64,000 nucleotides of DNA from AP-15 sp963724435 (GTDB lineage: Bacteria; Pseudomonadota; Alphaproteobacteria; ATCC43930; CGMCC-115725), in the NCBI GenBank assembly GCA_963724435.1, contig CAVRUN010000005.1:744001-808000 (forward strand). Direction: 5' to 3'. Below, in pieces: positions 36,330 through 43,371 of this stretch. The notes below the pieces were generated by a model, which did not search any database, was not told the origin of the DNA, and worked only from the letters and a program-made list of their open reading frames with translations. Positions within the stretch are counted from its first letter, which is position 1; each line of letters begins with the position of its first letter. A program made the translations under genes and the position numbers.

Positions 36330-36352
36330 CCGGCCGCAACCGGAGCGGAGCT

Positions 36353-36847
36353 TTGCGCTCGGGTTATCGGCTGACGGCGGTCGAAAGCTCCCGCGACCTC
36401 GATACCATCCGGGAGCTGTTTCAGGAATATGCCGACGGGCTCGGCATCGATCTCGCCTACCAGGGTTTCGACCGGGAGTTGGCGCAGTTGCCGGGACGGT
36501 ATGCGCCGCCAGCCGGTGATCTGCTGATCGCATGGCAAAACGGCACGGCGCTGGGGTGCGTCGGCCTTCGCCCGCTAGATTTGCCGGGAACCTGCGAACT
36601 CAAGCGCCTTTATGTCCGGCCTGCAGCGCGAGGAGCCCGGGTTGGCTTAGCATTGACGAGGTGCGCCATTGAGCGCGCGACAGCCAAGGGTTACCGTCGG
36701 ATCATGCTGGACACCCTGCCGTCGATGACGCCGGCCATCGCGATTTACCGGGCGCTGGGTTTCGCGCCGACCGCTCCCTATTCTGATGTCACGGTTCCCG
36801 GGATTCTGTACTTCGCGAAGCAGCTGCAGAGTTCGGCTGAAACCTGA
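36353..36847 (+). CDS. GNAT-family N-acetyltransferase
   Basis: 164 residues. The acetyl-CoA-binding segment is CELKRLYVRPAARGARVGLAL, with supporting strands ALGCVGLRPLD and RRIMLDTLPSMTPAIAIYRALGF. The probable start is TTG 36353 (MRSGYRLTAVESS) with GGAG upstream; the open frame begins at 36251 inside the preceding esterase gene. The substrate is not known. It follows the esterase by 23 bases. Confidence 0.8.
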   Translation: MRSGYRLTAVESSRDLDTIRELFQEYADGLGIDLAYQGFDRELAQLPGRYAPPAGDLLIAWQNGTALGCVGLRPLDLPGTCELKRLYVRPAARGARVGLALTRCAIERATAKGYRRIMLDTLPSMTPAIAIYRALGFAPTAPYSDVTVPGILYFAKQLQSSAET

Positions 36848-36917
36848 GCGCCGCTAAGCAATATATCGCCAGCCCTGCGATCGGCGCGAGACCGGTTCTC
36901 TGGTAGCCAACCGCTGT

Positions 36918-37409
36918 TCAGCTGCGATCCAGGGCCGCGAGGCGGCGAAGGGTTTCGATGTCGGCGCCAAAGCGCTGCCATTCGCTGATATGCGTCATGC
37001 CGAGGCGGTGATAGAAATCGCGCGCCGGGTTCCAGTCGAGCACCTGAAAGTCGATGCGTTTCCAGCCGCGCTCGACCGCGATTGCCGCGAGCCGTGTCAT
37101 CAGCCGCCGACCGACGCCCTGTCCGCGCGCCGGCTCGCTGACATAGAGGTCCTCGAGATACATCGTCGGCTCGCCGAGCCAGGTCGAAAACCGCGGATGA
37201 AACAGCGCAAACCCGGCCGGCTCGCCGTCGAGAAAGGCAAGAATCGCCTCGAATTGCCGGTCCGGGCCAAACCCGTGCCGCCGCAAATCATCCTCGGTGG
37301 CAACAACGGCAGCCGGCGCTTTTTCATACTCTGCGAGTTCCTGGATAAACCGCAGCACCAAGGCTGCGTCCTCTAGCTCGGCAAAGCGGATCGTGATCTG
37401 CTCTTTCAT
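36918..37409 (-). CDS. GNAT-family N-acetyltransferase (SAT-like)
   Basis: 163 residues resembling the diamine/spermidine acetyltransferase-like branch: ITIRFAELEDAALVLRFIQEL at the start, GFALFHPRFSTWLGEPTMYLEDLYV, the CoA loop EPARGQGVGRRLMTRL, and the closing WNPARDFYHRLGM. It could acetylate polyamines or thialysine; this is inference from the branch only. It is a single gene on the minus strand. Confidence 0.86.
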   Translation of the reverse strand: MKEQITIRFAELEDAALVLRFIQELAEYEKAPAAVVATEDDLRRHGFGPDRQFEAILAFLDGEPAGFALFHPRFSTWLGEPTMYLEDLYVSEPARGQGVGRRLMTRLAAIAVERGWKRIDFQVLDWNPARDFYHRLGMTHISEWQRFGADIETLRRLAALDRS

Positions 37410-37561
37410 CGTGTCGATTGTCGCATGTCATAGACCGGACCGCCGCCGCCAAATGCGGTCCCGACACCATCGAACTCCGAGATCGATCGGAATATTCAGT
37501 CCGGTGCTTACCGGGTTATCCTAGCCCACCAGCTGATCGATCGACAACGGAGGAGGCGGTC

Positions 37562-38044
37562 ATGCCACAGGAAGCGAGCGCCCAGGCAATCGAGGCAATG
37601 ACGGCGCCCGAAGCCCGCCCGGGACGAGGTTATCCCGAGCCGTTTGCGAGCCGGGTCGCCGGGCGCGTGCGCCGCCCGCTCGGCGATCTATTCGGGCTGA
37701 CCAATTTTGGGGTCAATCTGACGCGGCTGCCGCCCGGCGGGCTCTCGGCTTTGCGCCACACCCATACCCGCGAGGACGAGTTTATTTACATCGTCGAAGG
37801 TGAGCCGGTGCTGGTGACCAACAGCGGCGAGACGGCACTACGCCCCGGCATGTGCGCCGGCTTCAAGGCCGGCGACGGCAATGCTCATCATTTGCTGAAC
37901 CGCACGATGCACGATGTCGTGTATCTCGAAATCGGCGCCCGCAACCCGGGCGATACGGTGATCTACCCGGATGACGACATCGGCCGCGCCCTGATGCCGG
38001 ACGGCAGCCGCCGCTTTGTGCATCGCGACGGGACCCCCTACTGA
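37562..38044 (+). CDS. Cupin-domain protein
   Basis: 160 residues. The cupin metal-binding motif 1 is HTHTREDEFIYIVEGE and motif 2 is GFKAGDGNAHHLLNRT, flanked by LTRLPPGGLSAL and VYLEIGARNPGD. A single-domain metal-binding barrel; homologues include sugar-acid isomerases and dioxygenase-like proteins, with no activity assigned. ATG 37562 has GGAGGAGG upstream; the frame extends to 37418. Confidence 0.85.
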   Translation: MPQEASAQAIEAMTAPEARPGRGYPEPFASRVAGRVRRPLGDLFGLTNFGVNLTRLPPGGLSALRHTHTREDEFIYIVEGEPVLVTNSGETALRPGMCAGFKAGDGNAHHLLNRTMHDVVYLEIGARNPGDTVIYPDDDIGRALMPDGSRRFVHRDGTPY

Positions 38045-38165
38045 TCGGCGGCCAGCGTCACGCGATAGAGGCCGGGCGATAAAGCCGGGCGAGGAAGATC
38101 GTCATCCCCGACGACTGCCCGGACGCTGTCGAAGAGTTTGATTGATCCTGCTGCGTCGGTCGAGA

Positions 38166-38197
38166 ACGAGAAAGCCCCGCGTCAGTGCGGGGCTCTC
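38166..38197. terminator. Bidirectional hairpin terminator
   Basis: Stem AGCCCCGC with GCGGGGCT around a six-base loop, extended by CGAG/CTCG after a small internal mismatch. It lies between the cupin gene and the convergent KGG gene. Confidence 0.7.
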
Positions 38198-38218
38198 GTG
38201 TAGTGGTAGCGGCGCGGT

Positions 38219-38788
38219 TTATCGGTTTTGGTCCTTCGGTCCACCGCCGTGCCGGCCCGCTTCGACCGCGATCTCGGTATCATGTGCTTTGCTGTGCTCG
38301 GGGGTCTCGCGGCCAACAGTGCCGCCCGGCTTAACCTGGCCGCGCTCGGTAGCCGGATGACTGGGGCCGCCGGCATGACCCTGTTCGCCGGGTTGCCGGC
38401 CGGCTTCGACCGCGATCTCGGTATCGTGCGCTTTGCTGCGTTCCGGAATATCGCGCCCGACCGTCCCGCCGGGCTTCGCCTGCCGCTCTCCGGTCTCGTG
38501 CCGAGAGCCGACCGGCTGTCCGCCGCGTGCTACACCGGCAACCCCATGGCTGCTCTCGCCGCCCTTGCGGCCAGCCTGGGACGCTAATTCGGGATCGCGG
38601 GAAAAGCTGCGCTCCTGCGCCGGGACGCTCTGTCCGCCTTTCCGGCCGGCCTCAGAGGCACGCTCCGGGTCGTTCTTGAAATTACCGCCGCTGGCCTGGC
38701 CGCCCTTGCTGGCGATCTCACGCTGCCTTTGCTGATCCATCGAGGCAAAGCCGCGGTTTGAACTGTAGGATTGGTCGCGATCAGGCAT
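38219..38788 (-). CDS. KGG-motif general stress protein
   Basis: 189 hydrophilic residues with three Con-10/KGG-type repeats (IASKGGQASGGNFKNDPE, AGRKGGQSVPAQE, AGRKGGESSHGVA). After these there are two near-identical copies of a longer unit (KPGGTVGR..PE.SKAHDTEI then AVEAGR), a feature beyond the ordinary short KGG proteins. Likely disordered and induced by desiccation or starvation. ATG 38788 has GGAGG upstream. A matching EcfG promoter lies about 70-90 bases upstream. Confidence 0.85.
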   Translation of the reverse strand: MPDRDQSYSSNRGFASMDQQRQREIASKGGQASGGNFKNDPERASEAGRKGGQSVPAQERSFSRDPELASQAGRKGGESSHGVAGVARGGQPVGSRHETGERQAKPGGTVGRDIPERSKAHDTEIAVEAGRQPGEQGHAGGPSHPATERGQVKPGGTVGRETPEHSKAHDTEIAVEAGRHGGGPKDQNR

Positions 38789-38856
38789 TTTCCAAATCCT
38801 CCGCCGAAATTGTCGTTGCCCATAAGATCTCAGCCTGTGCGGCAACGTACCAAATT

Positions 38857-38881
38857 AACGGCAGCTAACAGCCTGCGTTCC
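38857..38881 (-). promoter_or_regulatory. EcfG-type general-stress promoter
   Basis: On the minus strand GGAAC (38881-38877), 16 bases, then CGTT (38860-38857): an exact match to the alphaproteobacterial EcfG/SigT consensus. It would initiate about 60 bases before the KGG gene, which is a known type of EcfG target. Confidence 0.75.
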
Positions 38882-38987
38882 GAGAAATAAATCGAGCAGG
38901 ATTAAGCAAAACCCAGCCCGACTCGCGAAGCAAAAAGAATCAATAACTTCTGCTTTGTAAACGATGACTTGGCTTCGAAGCTAAAGC

Positions 38988-40254
38988 TCAAGCGAACCGC
39001 GACGGCCGGAAAGGCGTAATATCGATCGACGGCGGACGGCCGGTGACAAGATCGGCGACCACCTTGCCGGTCATCGGCGCCGACGTCATGCCGACATGGC
39101 CGTGGCCAAAGGCATAGATCACGTCGGGCGTCGTGCTGGACGGTCCTAACGCCGGCAATGAGTTCGGGCAGGCTTGGGCGATGGCCCATCCACAACGACA
39201 GGCGCTCCTCGGGATAATCGGCCGCGAGCCCGGGGAGCATCTTGCGACCCTGTTCGAGCAAAATCCGGGCGCGGCGCCAATCGGGGGGCGCTTCGAGGCC
39301 GGCGAGTTCCACGGTCCCGGCAAATCGCAATCCGGTGTCCATCGGCGTTGCGACGAACTTGCCGTCGGCATCGGCGGTCGGGATCCTCGGCATAACCTCG
39401 GGATCGCGGATCATCAGATGATACCCGCGCTCGGTTTCGAGCGGGATCCGGTCGCCCAACGCCGCGGCGAGCGGCTTTGACCACGCCCCGGCGCAGACCA
39501 CTGCGGCGTCTGCGGCGGTCTCGCCCCGGTCGGTCAGGATCGCGCCTAGCCGGCCGCCCTCGAGTCGAAACCCGTATGCGCGTGCCTGGACCAACTCGCC
39601 GCCCGAGCGCAGGACATGCTCCAGCAGCCGCTGCACCAGACCGAGCGGGTTCGAGGTATGCCCGTTTTCGCGCACCAGAATGCCGCGCTGGTAATCGCGC
39701 GATAGGGTGGGTTCGAGCTGGCGCAGTTCATCGGCGTCGAATTCGTCGAGTTGGACCCCGTTCTCGCGCCGCAATTCCCAAGCGAGCCGCTCCTTTTCCG
39801 GGCCCTGTGGCGAGCGATAGACGTAGAGATGACCGCGGTGGTGAACGAGATCCTCGGCCCCGGCATCGCGGACCAGCGGCATCAATGCCTCTAACGTCGC
39901 GCCGACCAGCGGCCGCAATGCGCGGGCCTGGGCATGGACTTTGTCAGGCGTGCCGGCGCGGATAAAGCGAAGGAGCCACGGTGCAATGACCGGCAGGTAT
40001 CGCCAGCGCAATGACAACGGCCCGAGCGGGTCGAACAGCCAGCCGGGCACCTTCCACATCACCCCCGGCATCGACACCGGCGTTACCGACGAGGCGTTCA
40101 AGGCGCCGGCATTGCCAAACGAGGCGCCGTGCCCGGGTTCGCCGGCTTCGATCAAAAACACCTGGTGGCCGTCGCGCTGCAGATAGCTCGCAGCACACAC
40201 CCCGACGATCCCGGCGCCGATCACCCCGACCCGTTTGCCGCAGTTCCCCGGCAT
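38988..40254 (-). pseudogene. D-amino-acid dehydrogenase (DadA-like), +1 frameshift
   Basis: A FAD-dependent oxidoreductase. It starts KRVGVIGAGIVGVCAASYLQ (ADP-binding motif), with FGNAGALNASSVTPVSMPG and VVCAGAWSKPLAAALG following, all DadA-type, so it would oxidise D-amino acids to keto acids at the membrane. The frame breaks after MGHRPSLPE; one frame over it continues SLPALGPSSTTPDVIYAFGH and GMTSAPMTGKVVADLVTGRP to the stop at 38988. Deleting one A of minus-strand GAACTC (39165-39160) restores PDSLPALGPS and a 421-residue protein. ATG 40254 gives the proper N-terminus. Probably a sequencing error rather than a dead gene. Confidence 0.85.
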
Positions 40255-40412
40255 CGCTTTCCTCTGCCGCTGCCCCGACAAACCCGGGCTGATCCTCGGC
40301 GCCGACAATGGTGCGGTCGCCGCCGCCGGTAAAGCAAAACGCGCGGCACTGGCCGGCTGTGGACGATCGCGGCTATGCTCGATTCCGGCAAAAAACCCAC
40401 GGAGCGGAAGAC

Positions 40413-41261
40413 ATGGATTTCGGCGCGTTGATGTTCTTTACCGATTACGCGATCTCGGCGGTCGACCTCGCCAAGGCGTTGGAGGAGCGCGGGTTTGAGT
40501 TGGTGTGGGCGCCCGAGCACTCGCACATCCCAGTCTCGCGCAAGACACCGTTTCCGGGCGGCGGCGAGTTGCCCAAGCGCTATTACGACGCGATGGACCC
40601 GTTTGTGTCATTGACCGCCGCCGCGATCGCCACGACCCGGCTCAAGCTCGGCACCGGGGTGTGTCTGGTGCAGCAGCGCGACCCGATCCAGACCGCAAAA
40701 CTCGTCGCCTCGGTCGACCAGGTGTCGAATGGCCGGTTTCTGTTTGGCGTTGGCGGCGGCTGGAACGCCGACGAAATGGAGAACCACGGCACCGATCCCA
40801 AGACCCGCTTCAAATTGATGCGCGAGCGGATCGAGGCGATGAAGGAGATCTGGACCCAATCCAAGGCCGAATATCACGGCGACATGGTCAATTTCGACCC
40901 GATCATGGCGTGGCCAAAGCCGGTGCAAAAGCCCCATCCGCCGATCCTGGTCGGTGGTGCCTGGCCGCAGGCGGCGCGGCGTGCGATCCGCTATGGCGAC
41001 GGCTGGTGCCCGATCGGCGGCCGTCCGGGGTCGAGCCCGCTCGACGTCCTCGACCAATTCCGCCAGATGGCGCGCGATTCCGGCCGCGACCCAAACTCAT
41101 TGCCGGTGACCCTGTTCAACCCCGACGAGGATGCAGCCCAGCTCGCCCGCTACCGCGACATGGGCGTCGCCCGCGTCGTCGTGATGCTGATGTCCGAGCC
41201 CGCCGATAAGATCCTCCCCATCCTCGACCGCTGGTCCCACCTGATCCGCCAAATCGTATAA
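40413..41261 (+). CDS. LLM-class F420-type oxidoreductase (TIGR03619-like)
   Basis: 282 residues, luciferase-like barrel. It shows ERGFELVWAPEHSHIPVSR, TTRLKLGTGVCLVQQRDPI, GRFLFGVGGGWNADEMENHG and PPILVGGAWPQAARRAI, the usual order for this subfamily. The cofactor is probably F420 or FMN; the substrate is unknown. ATG 40413 has GGAGCGGAAG upstream; the open frame begins at 40308. It ends 18 bases before a hairpin. Confidence 0.85.
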   Translation: MDFGALMFFTDYAISAVDLAKALEERGFELVWAPEHSHIPVSRKTPFPGGGELPKRYYDAMDPFVSLTAAAIATTRLKLGTGVCLVQQRDPIQTAKLVASVDQVSNGRFLFGVGGGWNADEMENHGTDPKTRFKLMRERIEAMKEIWTQSKAEYHGDMVNFDPIMAWPKPVQKPHPPILVGGAWPQAARRAIRYGDGWCPIGGRPGSSPLDVLDQFRQMARDSGRDPNSLPVTLFNPDEDAAQLARYRDMGVARVVVMLMSEPADKILPILDRWSHLIRQIV

Positions 41262-41279
41262 CCCTCGTCGGACCGATCG

Positions 41280-41306
41280 CAAAATTCCCGTCAATCGGGA
41301 ATTTTG
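41280..41306. terminator. Perfect hairpin, part of the GGGAATTT repeat cluster
   Basis: Arms CAAAATTCCCG and CGGGAATTTTG (11 bp, perfect) with loop TCAAT, starting 18 bases after the oxidoreductase stop. It may act as a terminator; its arms are the same motif that recurs downstream. Confidence 0.6.
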
Positions 41307-41340
41307 CCGAAATTGATGCCGTGGCGACTGAAATCTCCAC

Positions 41341-41465
41341 TTTGTATCAGTCGTTTGCGGGCGAATTCCCGTGGCAAGCCAAACGGGAATTTCGCAAGCC
41401 CAATCGGGAATTATTACCGCCGAACCGCGAATTTTTGCGAGCAGACGGGAAATTCAACCGATCAG
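41341..41465 (+). repeat. Degenerate about 21-bp tandem repeats with CGGGAATTT core
   Basis: After the hairpin, related cores recur: GGCGAATTCCCG near 41370, CGGGAATTTCGC near 41389, CGGGAATTATT near 41405, GCGAATTTTTGCG near 41427 and CGGGAAATTC near 41446, spaced by close to 21 bases. The 317-base gap 41262-41578 holds no gene; a +strand reading through it gives a repetitive NREF-like peptide that I do not consider real. Confidence 0.6.
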
Positions 41466-41578
41466 CACCGCCACACTCCAATAGTCTCCAGCGACCGATG
41501 CTATCAACTGACCACGGCAAAATTACGTTAGGTTCGCTCGAGTTTGCGAGGGAGCGGCCGGCACAAGTTCTAAGGCGG

Positions 41579-42043
41579 TCAATCCCCTTCGGGCACGAAG
41601 CCGAGCGCGGCGTCGACCAGCTTCTCGGCATCACCCTCCGGCCTATTATCGTCGATTGTTATCACCGCCTGGGTCAGAAGACCATCGTCGATCCGGAAAA
41701 GATGCACCTGCCGAAGCCGAACGTCAGGGGTAGCAAGAAAACTGACCGTAACCTTGGCCCCGGGCTCGCCGTCGTTGAAAATCTCCGCTTCGGGTGGCGT
41801 GACAATCTCCAGGCCGGGCACGACAGAGGCCGTCTGCTCAAGAAACTGCTGGGCGGCGGTGAGCGCATCGTCCGCTTTGGTGGGAGCACGCGACAGCACC
41901 AAATTGAGGCGAGGCTTTGATGCGGGTTCGCTGCCCGCCATGTATTCGGGAAGGTCGTCGATCGGTTCGATGAGTGTCAGCTGCCACCGAGCTTCCCAGC
42001 CCGGCCGACCTTCGATTTCCGGCAGGCGCGGCGGTCGGATCAC
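41579..42043 (-). CDS. DcrB/DUF1795-like small protein
   Basis: 154 residues, no signal peptide. The order of elements fits the DcrB/DUF1795 fold: RPRLNLVLSRAP-like strand (KPRLNLVLSRAP), helix ALTAAQQFLEQTASVVPGLE, strand VTVSFLATPDVRLRQVHLFRIDDG and a final LTQAVITIDD strand with helix GDAEKLVDAALGFV. DUF1795 includes the Eag-type chaperones of secreted effectors, so a chaperone-like role is possible. Its ATG overlaps the stop of the upstream FlhA-like gene (ATGA), making it the last gene of a four-gene coupled operon. The assignment is by eye. Confidence 0.6.
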   Translation of the reverse strand: MIRPPRLPEIEGRPGWEARWQLTLIEPIDDLPEYMAGSEPASKPRLNLVLSRAPTKADDALTAAQQFLEQTASVVPGLEIVTPPEAEIFNDGEPGAKVTVSFLATPDVRLRQVHLFRIDDGLLTQAVITIDDNRPEGDAEKLVDAALGFVPEGD

Positions 42044-43371
42044 TCTTTCTCTCCTATGTCGATATTGCCACGGTGTCGTAGGATTCCGGGAGGCACCTCA
42101 TGCACGCCAACTACCGTTAGATGAGGCAGGAGGTCAGCTAGCAGCACCCGCAGACGATAGCGTTGGTCGGCGGGCACGACCAGAAGATCGGCGTCCGCCA
42201 CCGCCTCCAGCGCACGTTGTGCGAAACGTTTCGTCCAATCTTGTGAGACCTCCGGCTTCCTAAGATAGCTTAGTGTACGAGGCCCTAGTGACCACGCGCC
42301 GAGGGTTTCGCGGCCGGTTTCCGTCGCCGCCACCCGCCTCTTGAGGTGCGCGGGCACCAGGTGTGCTCGCAGCCGCTGGACGAGTTCCGTCTGCTGGATG
42401 CCGGAAGGGTCTTCGGCCAGAATCACCACACCGGGTAGAGCCACGACTTTATCGCTCGGATTGGTGAACGCTAGCACTGCCGCCGGCGCGGTCAGCGCTT
42501 CGCAAAGCAGCAACGGATCGGCCAGACCGATGCCATCTCCGAGTAAAATCCGAATTGCTCCGGCTATTTGGCGCGCATCTACGCGTTCCAGAGTCGCGCG
42601 AGCCAGGTTGCTAGGCACCCGCTCCGGGTCGAGCAACAGCGCTAGTAGAGAGCCGACATCAAAGAGCACTGGCGAATGACGCGTCAGCTCCCGTCGGAGC
42701 ATCGTTTCGGCCTTGTCCTGACCCGACCAACGCTCCGACTGGACAGCACCGCGTACGCTCCCGATCCGCAATCTGAACCGCCGAAGGTCCAACCCAGAAT
42801 TGGACTTGATTGTGGGCATGGGCATCGGGATACCGCAGCCTCTCGCAACCGCTTCGGCCGCTGCACCCAGGAAAGTAAGGTCGTCTAGCGCGATTAGGTC
42901 GCCTCGATGCAGCAACAGCTCCGCTCCGGGCGGGTGCCGTTCGGCTGCCGCAAACGCCAACGCGACATCGTCGGTTGGCCATTCGGCATGCAGCGCTGCA
43001 AGTTCGTCCACACGCAGCCCGAAACCCGCTAGGTCGCGCAATGTCGACCGCTCGGGCACCCCTAGGGCGCCGAGTGCTGGTTCGAGCAAGGCCCAGCGGT
43101 CCCGGATCAAGGCTGCTGCAAACTGCTCCGCAGCCATTTCCGCAGCCTCACGCCCGGATGCCGCCGGCCAACCAGGCGACGAGAGAGGCAGCCGAACAGA
43201 ACGGCCAGCAATCCGCAGCGGATCGGCTTCTGGCGGATTGGCAAGCCAACTGACGACTGGTTCGGCTTCGAGCGCGAGATCAGCCGTCAACTCGCGGACC
43301 CGTAACTCCAGCCGATCCTTGAAGGCGGTTACGGCGATCGCAGGAACAGCCACCTCGATGGTCGCTGTCAT
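42040..43371 (-). CDS. FlhA/SctV cytoplasmic-domain-like (FHIPEP) protein, shorter paralogue
   Basis: 443 residues with no membrane span. From about residue 220 the order of elements parallels the cytoplasmic part of FlhA/SctV: HSPVLFDVGSLLALLLDPER then DARQIAGAIRILLGDGIGLA (the helical GxLQRVLxxLLxxxVxIRDLR region) and, at 388-430, EAVADADLLVVPADQRYRLR with LLPHLTVVGVHEVPP, matching the FHIPEP ending (P.LLVSP..RR.LR...PDLPVLSYNEIPP). The N-terminal 200 residues are less clear. The eight-helix export gate of FlhA is absent. ATG 43371 overlaps the upstream stop as ATGA. Likely a soluble docking protein; function unproven. Confidence 0.6.
   Translation of the reverse strand: MTATIEVAVPAIAVTAFKDRLELRVRELTADLALEAEPVVSWLANPPEADPLRIAGRSVRLPLSSPGWPAASGREAAEMAAEQFAAALIRDRWALLEPALGALGVPERSTLRDLAGFGLRVDELAALHAEWPTDDVALAFAAAERHPPGAELLLHRGDLIALDDLTFLGAAAEAVARGCGIPMPMPTIKSNSGLDLRRFRLRIGSVRGAVQSERWSGQDKAETMLRRELTRHSPVLFDVGSLLALLLDPERVPSNLARATLERVDARQIAGAIRILLGDGIGLADPLLLCEALTAPAAVLAFTNPSDKVVALPGVVILAEDPSGIQQTELVQRLRAHLVPAHLKRRVAATETGRETLGAWSLGPRTLSYLRKPEVSQDWTKRFAQRALEAVADADLLVVPADQRYRLRVLLADLLPHLTVVGVHEVPPGILRHRGNIDIGEKE

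Noticed and set aside
35541..36533. 330-codon minus-strand frame across the esterase and acetyltransferase genes
   Set aside because: It spans the ends of two real plus-strand genes and has no recognisable domain.
41321..41920. 199-codon plus-strand frame with NREF-like repeats
   Set aside because: Its first part is the DNA repeat array translated and its second part is antisense to the DUF1795-like gene.
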